11,921 bases of DNA from Bacteroidales bacterium (GTDB taxonomy: Bacteria > Bacteroidota > Bacteroidia > Bacteroidales > VadinHA17). Made by a program: the position numbers and the translations under genes. Positions 5,922-11,921 of this stretch are shown in pieces. The DNA is taken from contig PMNJ01000213.1 of NCBI GenBank assembly GCA_003162595.1, forward strand, positions 1 through 11,921, in the 5' to 3' direction. The notes under the pieces were generated by a model. The model made no database searches. It saw only the letters and a list, made by a program, of their open reading frames with translations, and was not told the origin of the DNA. Positions within the stretch are counted from its first letter, which is position 1, and each line of letters starts with the position of its first letter.

Positions 5922-7724
5922 ATGGCTACAAGTGAGCTTAAAGTAAACCACAACTCTCAGACAGTTATAGGCGAATTCCCAAAAGTCGGAATCCGGCCTG
6001 TGATAGACGGCAGGATGCGTGGGGTCAGAGAATCTCTTGAAGATCAGACAATAAATATGGCAAAAAATGCCGCAAAACTTATCTCATCAAATCTGAAATA
6101 TCCGAATGGCAAACCGGTCGAGACAGTGATTGCAGATACCTGCATCGGCGGAGTCGCTGAAGCGGCAATGTGCGCCGAAAAATTCAGCAAGAACGGCATA
6201 GGTGTCAGCTTAACTGTTACTCCATGCTGGTGTTATGGTAGCGAAACAATTGACATGAATAGTGAAATTCCAAAAGCTATCTGGGGATTTAACGGTACAG
6301 AGAGACCGGGTGCGGTATATCTTGCTGCAGCTCTGGCTGGCCATACTATGAAGGGATTACCTGCTTTCGGGATATACGGGCATGATGTGCAGGATGCAGG
6401 TGATCAGTCAGTACCTGAAGATGTAAGTGAAAAAATTCTGCGGTTTGTAAAGGCAGGACTGGCCGTATCATTAATGAAAGGTAAATCATATCTTTCTATG
6501 GGATCAGTTTCGATGGGGATAGCCGGATCAATTGTACGTGAAGATTTTTTCCAGGAGTACCTTGGAATGCGAAATGAGTATGTTGATATGAGTGAATTCA
6601 ACCGGCGGTTGAATGAGGAGATTTTTGACAAAGAAGAATTTGTAAAAGCTCTTGAGTGGACAAAGAAAAACTGCAAGGAGGGTAAAGACCTTAATAAATC
6701 TCCCAAGCCTAGAAAACAAAAGGATAACGAATGGGAAACGGTTGTTAAAATGGCACTCGTTGCCCGTGACCTGATGGTAGGTAATCCTAAGCTAAAAAAA
6801 CTGGGGTTTGGCGAAGAGGCGCTTGGACATAATGCAATACTTTCTGGTTTCCAGGGACAACGGCAATGGACTGATCATATGCCAAATGGCGACTTTCTTG
6901 AAGCCATACTCTGCTCATCTTTTGACTGGAACGGTATAAGACCTCCATATCTGGTTGCTACAGAGAATGATGCAATGAATGGAGTTCCAATGCTGTTTGG
7001 ATATCTTCTCACAAATACTGCACAGATGTTTTCAGATATCCGAACCTACTGGAGCCCCGAAGCAATTAAAAGAGTTACAAAGATAAAACCCGTGGGTCTG
7101 GCATCGAACGGAGTTATTCACCTTATAAACTCAGGAGCTTCTGCACTTGATTTTTCAGGCAGGCAGACAAAAAAAGGTGAGTCATGTATAAAACCATTCT
7201 GGGATATAACCGGAAAGGATGCTGCAGCTTGTCTTGAAGCAACACAATGGCCTCCTGCAAATACAGGATATTTCAGAGGTGGAGGCTTTTCGTCACAGTT
7301 TGAAACATTAGGTGTTATGCCACTGACAATATCAAGAGTTAACCTGGTCAAAGGTCTTGGTCCGGTTCTACAGCTGGCTGAGGGCTGGACGGTTGAACTT
7401 CCGGAAAAGATGAATAAGATCCTTACTGACAGGACAGATCCTACATGGCCTACAACATGGTTTACTCCAAGGCTTACAGGTAAGGGACCATTCTCGGATG
7501 TCTACTCCGTTATGTCAAACTGGGGCGCTAACCATAGCGCATCGAGCTATGGCCATATCGGCGCTGATCTGATCACACTTGCTTCAATACTGAGAATACC
7601 CGTTTGTATGCATAATGTGGAAAAGGATAAGATATTCCGGCCAAGCTCCTGGAATGCTTTCGGAATGGATAAGGAAGGATCGGATTACAGGGCATGTCAG
7701 AATTATGGAGCGCTTTATAAATAG
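5922..7724 (+). CDS. fucI: L-fucose isomerase FucI
   Basis: FucI converts L-fucose to L-fuculose (and D-arabinose to D-ribulose) in the cytoplasm, the first step of phosphorylative fucose catabolism. From the ATG at 5922 the protein has 600 residues, close to the 591 of E. coli FucI, and aligns along its whole length from memory: KVGIRPVIDGR, CIGGVAEAAMCAEKF, VTPCWCYGSETIDM, AIWGFNGTERPGAVYLAAAL, SIVREDFFQEYLGM. The manganese ligands correspond to Glu348 (VATEND), Asp372 (FSDIRTYW) and His538 (NWGANH), and the end DYRACQNYGALYK is typical. A TTG three codons earlier (5913) is possible, but the ATG is preferred. It is divergent from lipA. Downstream come a DUF5362-like gene and fucK. No fucR-like regulator adjoins it. 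Confidence 0.97.
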   Translation: MATSELKVNHNSQTVIGEFPKVGIRPVIDGRMRGVRESLEDQTINMAKNAAKLISSNLKYPNGKPVETVIADTCIGGVAEAAMCAEKFSKNGIGVSLTVTPCWCYGSETIDMNSEIPKAIWGFNGTERPGAVYLAAALAGHTMKGLPAFGIYGHDVQDAGDQSVPEDVSEKILRFVKAGLAVSLMKGKSYLSMGSVSMGIAGSIVREDFFQEYLGMRNEYVDMSEFNRRLNEEIFDKEEFVKALEWTKKNCKEGKDLNKSPKPRKQKDNEWETVVKMALVARDLMVGNPKLKKLGFGEEALGHNAILSGFQGQRQWTDHMPNGDFLEAILCSSFDWNGIRPPYLVATENDAMNGVPMLFGYLLTNTAQMFSDIRTYWSPEAIKRVTKIKPVGLASNGVIHLINSGASALDFSGRQTKKGESCIKPFWDITGKDAAACLEATQWPPANTGYFRGGGFSSQFETLGVMPLTISRVNLVKGLGPVLQLAEGWTVELPEKMNKILTDRTDPTWPTTWFTPRLTGKGPFSDVYSVMSNWGANHSASSYGHIGADLITLASILRIPVCMHNVEKDKIFRPSSWNAFGMDKEGSDYRACQNYGALYK

Positions 7725-7747
7725 AAAGGGAAATTGGGAGAAAGGGA
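7724..7747 (+). repeat. Three 8-nt G-run units directly after fucI
   Basis: GAAAGGGA (7724-7731), AATTGGGA (7732-7739) and GAAAGGGA (7740-7747) follow one another exactly, the first base being the last of the fucI TAG stop. GGG runs thus recur every 8 nt. The octamer GAAAGGGA also occurs in the tract after recJ, again sense to the upstream gene. A short ACGCGAA doublet (7775-7788) follows in the same spacer. Confidence 0.65.
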
Positions 7748-7774
7748 GGCGTGGTAAAAAAATCGCACGGATAA

Positions 7775-7788
7775 ACGCGAAACGCGAA
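7775..7788 (+). repeat. Tandem ACGCGAA doublet
   Basis: ACGCGAA at 7775-7781 is repeated exactly at 7782-7788, in the 85-bp spacer between fucI and the DUF5362-like gene. Two copies of seven bases can occur by chance, so the call is descriptive. The spacer has no clear promoter or terminator. Confidence 0.4.
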
Positions 7789-7809
7789 ACAAGAAAAACA
7801 ATTTAATAT

Positions 7810-8256
7810 ATGGAAACACCTCTTGAAAACAGAAAAATAGAAATAGAACAGGAAACCCTTAAACATCTGAATACCACAAGAAAATGGGCTATGTTCCTTG
7901 CAATTATAGGTTTTATCATCCTGGGCCTGATTGTTATAATCGGCCTTATCGCGGGAACTTTTCTTACAGCTTTTAATTCCGGGGGAAAAGACCTGGGAAT
8001 TCCTGAATCACTTATGTTTGTGCCTATTCTGCTCCTGGCAGTAATTTATTTTTTCCCGGTACTATTCCTGTTCCGTTTTTCAAAGCACACTTCACATGCA
8101 GTACAAACGCTGGATAAACTGGAATTTCATAAAGCAATAAAGAATCTAAAATCATGTTTTGTCTATATCGGGGTCCTGATAATAATTATTCTTTCACTTT
8201 ATATAGTCGTACTGATTGTTGCAGGATCTTCAATGGCTTTTTTAAAAGGACTCTGA
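7810..8256 (+). CDS. DUF5362-like small integral membrane protein
   Basis: This 148-residue protein has a charged N-terminus (residues 1-25, EIEQETLKHL) and three hydrophobic segments: about 27-52 (AMFLAIIGFIILGLIVII), 68-90 (LMFVPILLLAVIYFFPVLFL) and 116-138 (CFVYIGVLIIIILSLYIV). The order TRKWAMFLAIIGF, VIYFFPVLFLFRFS and AIKNLKSCFVYIGVL is what I recall of the DUF5362 family of Bacteroidota membrane proteins. The assignment is from memory, and the family has no known function. It begins 85 bases after fucI and ends 91 bases before fucK, on the same strand. There is no sign that it is a fucose transporter: it is far too small and lacks major-facilitator features. No Shine-Dalgarno or TAnnTTTG element was found directly upstream. 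The gene is real by its membrane topology and its lack of overlap. Confidence 0.72.
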   Translation: METPLENRKIEIEQETLKHLNTTRKWAMFLAIIGFIILGLIVIIGLIAGTFLTAFNSGGKDLGIPESLMFVPILLLAVIYFFPVLFLFRFSKHTSHAVQTLDKLEFHKAIKNLKSCFVYIGVLIIIILSLYIVVLIVAGSSMAFLKGL

Positions 8257-8347
8257 TAATCAGATAGCTACTTAAGCAGTGATTCCTGTTTTAATGGATA
8301 AATATAGACAGGATATCTTTAATTCAATCTAGATTAACTCTTTGCAA

Positions 8348-9760
8348 ATGCCAAAAGGTGATACTGTAATTGTTTTCGACTGTGGTGCAACAAACATAAG
8401 AGTTATAGCTATCAACAGTAAAGGTGAGATTCTGGCCTCAGAATCACTTCCTAACAACACACAGCCAGATCCGGGTTATCCTCAGTACAGGATTTGGGAT
8501 ATAAAAGAGATCTGGGATAAAATGTGCATGGCATCACATAAAGTTGTCAGTCAGATTGATGTTAACCATATTGCCGGCATTACCGTAACTACATTCGGTG
8601 TTGACGGAACTCTCTTTGATAAATCAGGAAAAATGCTCTACCCGGTAATATCATGGCAGTGTGAACGGACGAATCCAATAATGAGCAATATAGATAAATA
8701 CTTACCTCTTAATGATTTATATTACGAAAGCGGCATTCTCCCTTTCTCATTCAATACTATAAATAAACTCATATGGCTTGTCGAACAAAAGCCTGAAATA
8801 GTTGAAAAGAGCTCCTCTTTTCTCTTTATGCCGTCAATATTCATATTCCTACTGACAGGAGAAATGGTTAACGATACAACCATGGCCAGTACCTCAATGT
8901 TGACCAATCTCAGGACAAGAGGTTTCTCCGAAAATATCATAGGTAAAATCAAATTCCCTTTTGAAAAAATTGTGTCTCCCGTTGAAGCTGGCACAGTTAT
9001 CGGAAAGATAAATACTAAAGCTTCAGCAGAGACAGCTCTTCCGACAGGAACTCCGGTAGTGGCAACAGGCCATGACACTCAATTTGCAATTTTCGGATCG
9101 GGCGCTGAAATAAACCAACCTGTTCTCAGCTCAGGTACCTGGGAAATCCTGATGGTGCGATCAGAAGAATTCATGTCAGGTAAAGAGCAGCTCGATCAGG
9201 GAATAACAACTGAACTTGATTCCAGGCCTGGTTTGTATAATATAGGTAACCAATGGATTGCATCAGGAATTCTTGAGTGGGCCAGACGAAATTTGTACAA
9301 TGAAATTAAGAATAATGTATATGACGTTATGATATCTGCAGCTGAACGGATACCATCAGGTTGTAATGGGGTAAAAGTAATTCCAGATTTTTACAATGAG
9401 ATGAAGGGTAAACCCGGGGGACAGATCCTCGGCCTTACTATGGCATCAACCCGTGACGAAATATTCCGTGCAATACTTGAGGCACTATCTGCCAGACTCG
9501 CCGATGCAAAGAGAGCTCTTGAAAATGCAGGAGGATTTAAAACAGAAAGTATCCTTTGTGTTGGCGGTGGATCAAAAAACAGGCTCTGGAACCAGTTAAG
9601 AGCTGACTACTCAGGTGTTCCGCTTAAAACTATCGGTCAGAAAGAGACAACAGTACTTGGAGCATCATTGTTCGTCCAGGCAGCATGCGGTAATGCGGCA
9701 TCTCCGGAAGAGGCAAGAGAAGCTATTAATTACAAAACAGAGATAATTGAACCAGCATAA
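8348..9760 (+). CDS. fucK: L-fuculokinase FucK (FGGY family)
   Basis: FucK phosphorylates L-fuculose with ATP to L-fuculose-1-phosphate, the substrate of the aldolase FucA. From the ATG at 8348 the protein has 470 residues, near the 472-482 of known FucK. The N-terminal phosphate-binding motif is VIVFDCGATNIR, followed by ITVTTFGVDGTLFDKSG and ISWQCERT. The catalytic Asp243 lies in ATGHDTQFAIFG, then VLSSGTWEILMVRS, WIASGILEWARR and the C-terminal adenosine-binding VGGGSKNRLWNQL. TTFGVDG and SSGTWEILMVRS separate it from rhamnulokinase and xylulokinase. A TTG two codons earlier (8342) is a less likely start. Upstream, TATCTTTA at 8314-8321 is one base off the -7 consensus, so fucK may have its own promoter. 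Only 10 bases separate it from the next gene. No fucA is in the window. Confidence 0.95.
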   Translation: MPKGDTVIVFDCGATNIRVIAINSKGEILASESLPNNTQPDPGYPQYRIWDIKEIWDKMCMASHKVVSQIDVNHIAGITVTTFGVDGTLFDKSGKMLYPVISWQCERTNPIMSNIDKYLPLNDLYYESGILPFSFNTINKLIWLVEQKPEIVEKSSSFLFMPSIFIFLLTGEMVNDTTMASTSMLTNLRTRGFSENIIGKIKFPFEKIVSPVEAGTVIGKINTKASAETALPTGTPVVATGHDTQFAIFGSGAEINQPVLSSGTWEILMVRSEEFMSGKEQLDQGITTELDSRPGLYNIGNQWIASGILEWARRNLYNEIKNNVYDVMISAAERIPSGCNGVKVIPDFYNEMKGKPGGQILGLTMASTRDEIFRAILEALSARLADAKRALENAGGFKTESILCVGGGSKNRLWNQLRADYSGVPLKTIGQKETTVLGASLFVQAACGNAASPEEAREAINYKTEIIEPA

Positions 9761-9770
9761 TAATTAAGAT

Positions 9771-10622
9771 ATGGAAACAGCCTACTTCAATGGAAAATTT
9801 ATCCCAAAAGAGGAAATTAGGATCAGTCCTGATGACAGAGGATTTCTCTTTGCCGATGGCATTTATGAAGTGATAAGATGGTATGAAGGATTTTTTTATG
9901 ACATGAGCAGTCATGTGACAAGGCTTAAAAGAAGTCTCAGAGAGCTGAGAATTAACTGGCCTGATGCAGATTTATTCCCATCCTTTGCCTTTGATCTTAT
10001 AAAGCTTAATAATCTCGAAAACCAACCGGCAATGGTATATCTCCAGGTAACAAGAGGCGCCGCCAGGCGCACGCATTCTTTCCCATCACCTGAAGTTCCT
10101 CCTACAGCCTATGCCTATGCCTGGGGGTTTATACCCGACAGTAAATCAAATGAAACCGGCATCAAAGTCATGTTAAAAGACGATATAAGGTGGGGCAGAT
10201 GCGATATTAAGTCCGTGGCACTTCTTCCAAATACCATAAGCTTTCAGGAAGCCCGTGAAAATGGATTAAAAGAATGCATCTTTGTTCGTAACGGACTCAT
10301 TACAGAAGGAACTCATTCAAATATTTTTTTCGTGATTAACGGTACACTTTTTACACATCCGGAATCGAATTATATTCTTTCCGGAATAACACGAAAAAAT
10401 ATTTTAAGGATTGCACAGGAGGCCGGAATTGCAATCAGGGAGGAAGCTGTACAGGAAAACAGGATCAGGTTTATCCAGGAGGCCTTTATATGTAATACTT
10501 CAGCTGAAGTTACCCCTGTAACTGAACTTGGAGGAAACACTCTAGGTGAAGGTATTCCGGGACCGGTGACCAAAATTATAAGCGCGAAATTCAATAATGA
10601 GATAAAAGCATTAAAAGGCTGA
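9771..10622 (+). CDS. dat: D-amino-acid-transaminase-like class IV aminotransferase
   Basis: This is a PLP-dependent fold-type IV aminotransferase of 283 residues, the size of Bacillus D-alanine aminotransferase, which interconverts D-amino acids and 2-oxo acids (for example D-alanine plus 2-oxoglutarate to pyruvate plus D-glutamate, a wall precursor). The lysine forming the PLP Schiff base is Lys147 in RCDIKS. Glu179 in TEGTHSNIF would contact the PLP ring nitrogen. YEVIRWYEG is at 32-40 and VTRGAARRTHSFP at 93-105, whose R-x-H (100-102) matches the carboxylate-binding RxH of D-alanine aminotransferase. NTSAEVTPV near the end is also typical. Branched-chain aminotransferase or aminodeoxychorismate lyase are alternatives, made less likely by RxH. 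It starts 10 bases after fucK, so co-transcription is likely, but no metabolic link to fucose is evident. Confidence 0.85.
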   Translation: METAYFNGKFIPKEEIRISPDDRGFLFADGIYEVIRWYEGFFYDMSSHVTRLKRSLRELRINWPDADLFPSFAFDLIKLNNLENQPAMVYLQVTRGAARRTHSFPSPEVPPTAYAYAWGFIPDSKSNETGIKVMLKDDIRWGRCDIKSVALLPNTISFQEARENGLKECIFVRNGLITEGTHSNIFFVINGTLFTHPESNYILSGITRKNILRIAQEAGIAIREEAVQENRIRFIQEAFICNTSAEVTPVTELGGNTLGEGIPGPVTKIISAKFNNEIKALKG

Positions 10623-10653
10623 ATATCTATCTGTAACAAATGCATGATTTTTT

Positions 10654-10661
10654 TATCTTTG
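10654..10661 (+). promoter_or_regulatory. Probable -7 promoter element of lysS
   Basis: TATCTTTG is a perfect TAnnTTTG match located 19 bases before the lysS ATG, so the leader would be only about 12-15 nt. CTG at 10631-10633, 20 bases upstream, is one base off a TTG -33 element. The element lies just after the stop of the transaminase gene and suggests lysS is transcribed independently. Confidence 0.6.
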
Positions 10662-10680
10662 CACAAATTTCCAAATCAGA

Positions 10681-11921
10681 ATGAGCAATATGAATTTAAG
10701 CGAACAGGAGCAGATACGCAGGACATCTGTTGATGAACTCAGAAAACTTGGCATAGATCCCTACCCTGCTGCTGAATACAAAACAAACGTTTTTGCACAG
10801 GATATTCAGGATAATTACAGCCCGGAAAAAAACAATTTTCAGGAGGTTTGTCTTGCGGGACGAATGATGGGGCGAAGGATAATGGGCAATGCTTCATTTG
10901 CAGAGCTGATGGACTCTTCAGGTAGGGTACAGATATATTTCCGTCGTGATGATATTTGTCCTGGCGATGATAAAACTATGTATAATACTGTATTCAAACG
11001 TCTTCTTGATATCGGTGATATTATCGGAGTGAAAGGTCATGTATTTAAAACCCAGATGGGAGAAACAACTGTTCATGTCGATGAATTTACGGTTCTAAGC
11101 AAATCGATCCGGCCTCTTCCGATAGTAAAGGAGAAAGATGGAGTTTTATTTGATGCAGTTACTGACCCGGAAATGCGCTATCGTCAGCGTTATGTGGACC
11201 TTATTGTTAATCCTCAGGTACGCGATGTGTTCAGAAAAAGGACCCAGATCATTCATTCAATGCGCGAACTGTTTGACTCAAAGGGTTATCTTGAAGTGGA
11301 AACTCCAATTCTTCAACCTATTCCGGGAGGTGCAGCAGCCAGACCTTTTATTACTCATCATAATACTCTCGACATGCCTCTCTATCTGAGGATTGCAAAT
11401 GAGCTTTACCTTAAGCGTCTGATTGTAGGCGGTTTCGAAGGAGTATATGAGTTCGCCAAGGATTTCCGTAACGAAGGGATGGACCGTACTCATAATCCTG
11501 AGTTCACTGTAATGGAGATCTATGTTGCCTATAAAGATTATAACTGGATGATGACATTCACTGAAGAGATAGTAAAAAAAGCTGCTCTTGATCTCCATGG
11601 TAAAACTGAAATTTTGTTTGGAGATAAACTCATTAATCTTAATCCCCCGTTTAAAAGGATCAGCATGACTGACGCTATAAAGGAAAATACAGGGATTGAT
11701 ATATCGGCGCTGGATGAAGCCGCACTAAGGGAAGTCTGTAATAAACTTGATGTTCCAATTACAGAATCTATGGGAAAAGGGAAACTTATAGACGAGTTGT
11801 TCGGAGCCAAATGTGAACATAATTATATACAGCCCACCTTTATAATCGACTATCCGACCGAAACATCGCCGCTTACAAAGATGCATCGTAGCAAACCAGG
11901 GGTTACAGAACGGTTTGAACT
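10681..11921 (+). CDS. lysS: Lysine-tRNA ligase LysS (class II), 5' part
   Basis: LysS charges tRNA-Lys with lysine. The frame opens at ATG 10681 and is still open at the right edge: 413 codons plus two bases of an enzyme normally of about 500 residues, or about 575 in many Bacteroidota. The N-terminal anticodon-binding OB domain spans roughly 55-150 (LAGRMMGRRIMGNASFAEL). YRQRYVDLI precedes the class II catalytic core. Motif 1 is GYLEVETPIL at 202-211, then PGGAAARPF, YLRIANELYLKR, and motif 2 is FRNEGMDRTHNPEFT at 262-276. DYPTETSPLTKMHR and TERFEL follow at the edge. Motif 3 lies beyond the window. A second in-frame ATG at 10690 is possible. The gene is cut by the window, not broken. Confidence 0.97.
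   Translation, partial: MSNMNLSEQEQIRRTSVDELRKLGIDPYPAAEYKTNVFAQDIQDNYSPEKNNFQEVCLAGRMMGRRIMGNASFAELMDSSGRVQIYFRRDDICPGDDKTMYNTVFKRLLDIGDIIGVKGHVFKTQMGETTVHVDEFTVLSKSIRPLPIVKEKDGVLFDAVTDPEMRYRQRYVDLIVNPQVRDVFRKRTQIIHSMRELFDSKGYLEVETPILQPIPGGAAARPFITHHNTLDMPLYLRIANELYLKRLIVGGFEGVYEFAKDFRNEGMDRTHNPEFTVMEIYVAYKDYNWMMTFTEEIVKKAALDLHGKTEILFGDKLINLNPPFKRISMTDAIKENTGIDISALDEAALREVCNKLDVPITESMGKGKLIDELFGAKCEHNYIQPTFIIDYPTETSPLTKMHRSKPGVTERFE

Noticed and set aside
7728..7751. G-quadruplex after fucI
   Set aside because: Only three GGG runs are present, the fourth run having two Gs, so the standard four-run pattern is not met.
7573..7866. Minus-strand 97-codon frame across the fucI end and spacer
   Set aside because: It overlaps fucI and the DUF5362-like gene antisense. 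Its Phe-rich content comes from A-rich sense DNA and repeats.
8284..8313. Inverted repeat TCCTGT...ACAGGA as a terminator
   Set aside because: The stem is only six base pairs with an 18-nt loop and no following T-tract, so it does not make a credible terminator.
10623..10680. Terminator or small RNA between the transaminase gene and lysS
   Set aside because: The 58-base spacer has no stable stem. ATGCAT before the T-run is only a 6-base palindrome, and the T-run belongs to the lysS promoter.
11278..11810. Minus-strand frames of about 90-106 codons
   Set aside because: They lie wholly inside lysS on the opposite strand, whose class II synthetase motifs are unmistakable.

Overview
The window is about 11.9 kb of a Bacteroidota chromosome, probably from the Bacteroidales/Marinilabiliales side, though the exact lineage cannot be fixed from sequence alone. 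The evidence is a moderately AT-rich composition, TAnnTTTG-type -7 promoter elements, mostly absent Shine-Dalgarno sequences, a secreted barrel protein ending in Phe, a DUF5362-like membrane protein and Bacteroidota-like versions of the housekeeping enzymes. Coding density is ordinary. No tRNA, rRNA, CRISPR array, transposase or phage gene was seen.

Layout, left to right. (1) 1-216: 3' end of a GxxExxP-family gene with a PD-(D/E)XK-like core, followed at once by a tract of four CTCTGTG heptamers. (2) 301-2271, plus strand: a predicted outer-membrane barrel protein with an N-terminal helix-hairpin-helix region. (3) 2272-2367: a convergent spacer filled by a purine/pyrimidine-asymmetric repeat of 8-nt then 7-nt units. 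(4) 5699-2368, minus strand: a compact lipA-lipB-recJ transcription unit, pairing lipoate assembly with a single-strand DNA exonuclease. (5) 5700-5921: a divergent promoter region holding an imperfect palindrome of CAC(A/T)AAG heptamers. (6) 5922-10622, plus strand: fucI, a DUF5362-like membrane protein gene, fucK, and a D-amino-acid-transaminase-like gene. (7) 10681 to the right edge, plus strand: lysS, cut by the window end.

How the genes work together. LipB transfers octanoate from acyl carrier protein onto E2/H-protein domains and LipA inserts the two sulfurs, so the pair makes lipoyl cofactor in place. RecJ is translated from a Shine-Dalgarno lying in the last codons of lipB, which suggests coupling. 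FucI and FucK are the first two intracellular steps of phosphorylative L-fucose catabolism (fucose to fuculose to fuculose-1-phosphate). The aldolase FucA, a fucose transporter and a FucR-type regulator are not in the window, and the place fucA occupies in the Bacteroides thetaiotaomicron fuc operon is taken here by the DUF5362-like gene.

The genes are recognisable families, and I do not see a clear new multi-gene system. The least explained material is in the intergenic DNA. Four spacers carry short-period (7-11 nt) degenerate repeats, and two of these tracts share the octamer GAAAGGGA and lie just 3' of a TAG stop on the sense strand. A third contains a perfect -7 promoter motif inside its repeat arm.
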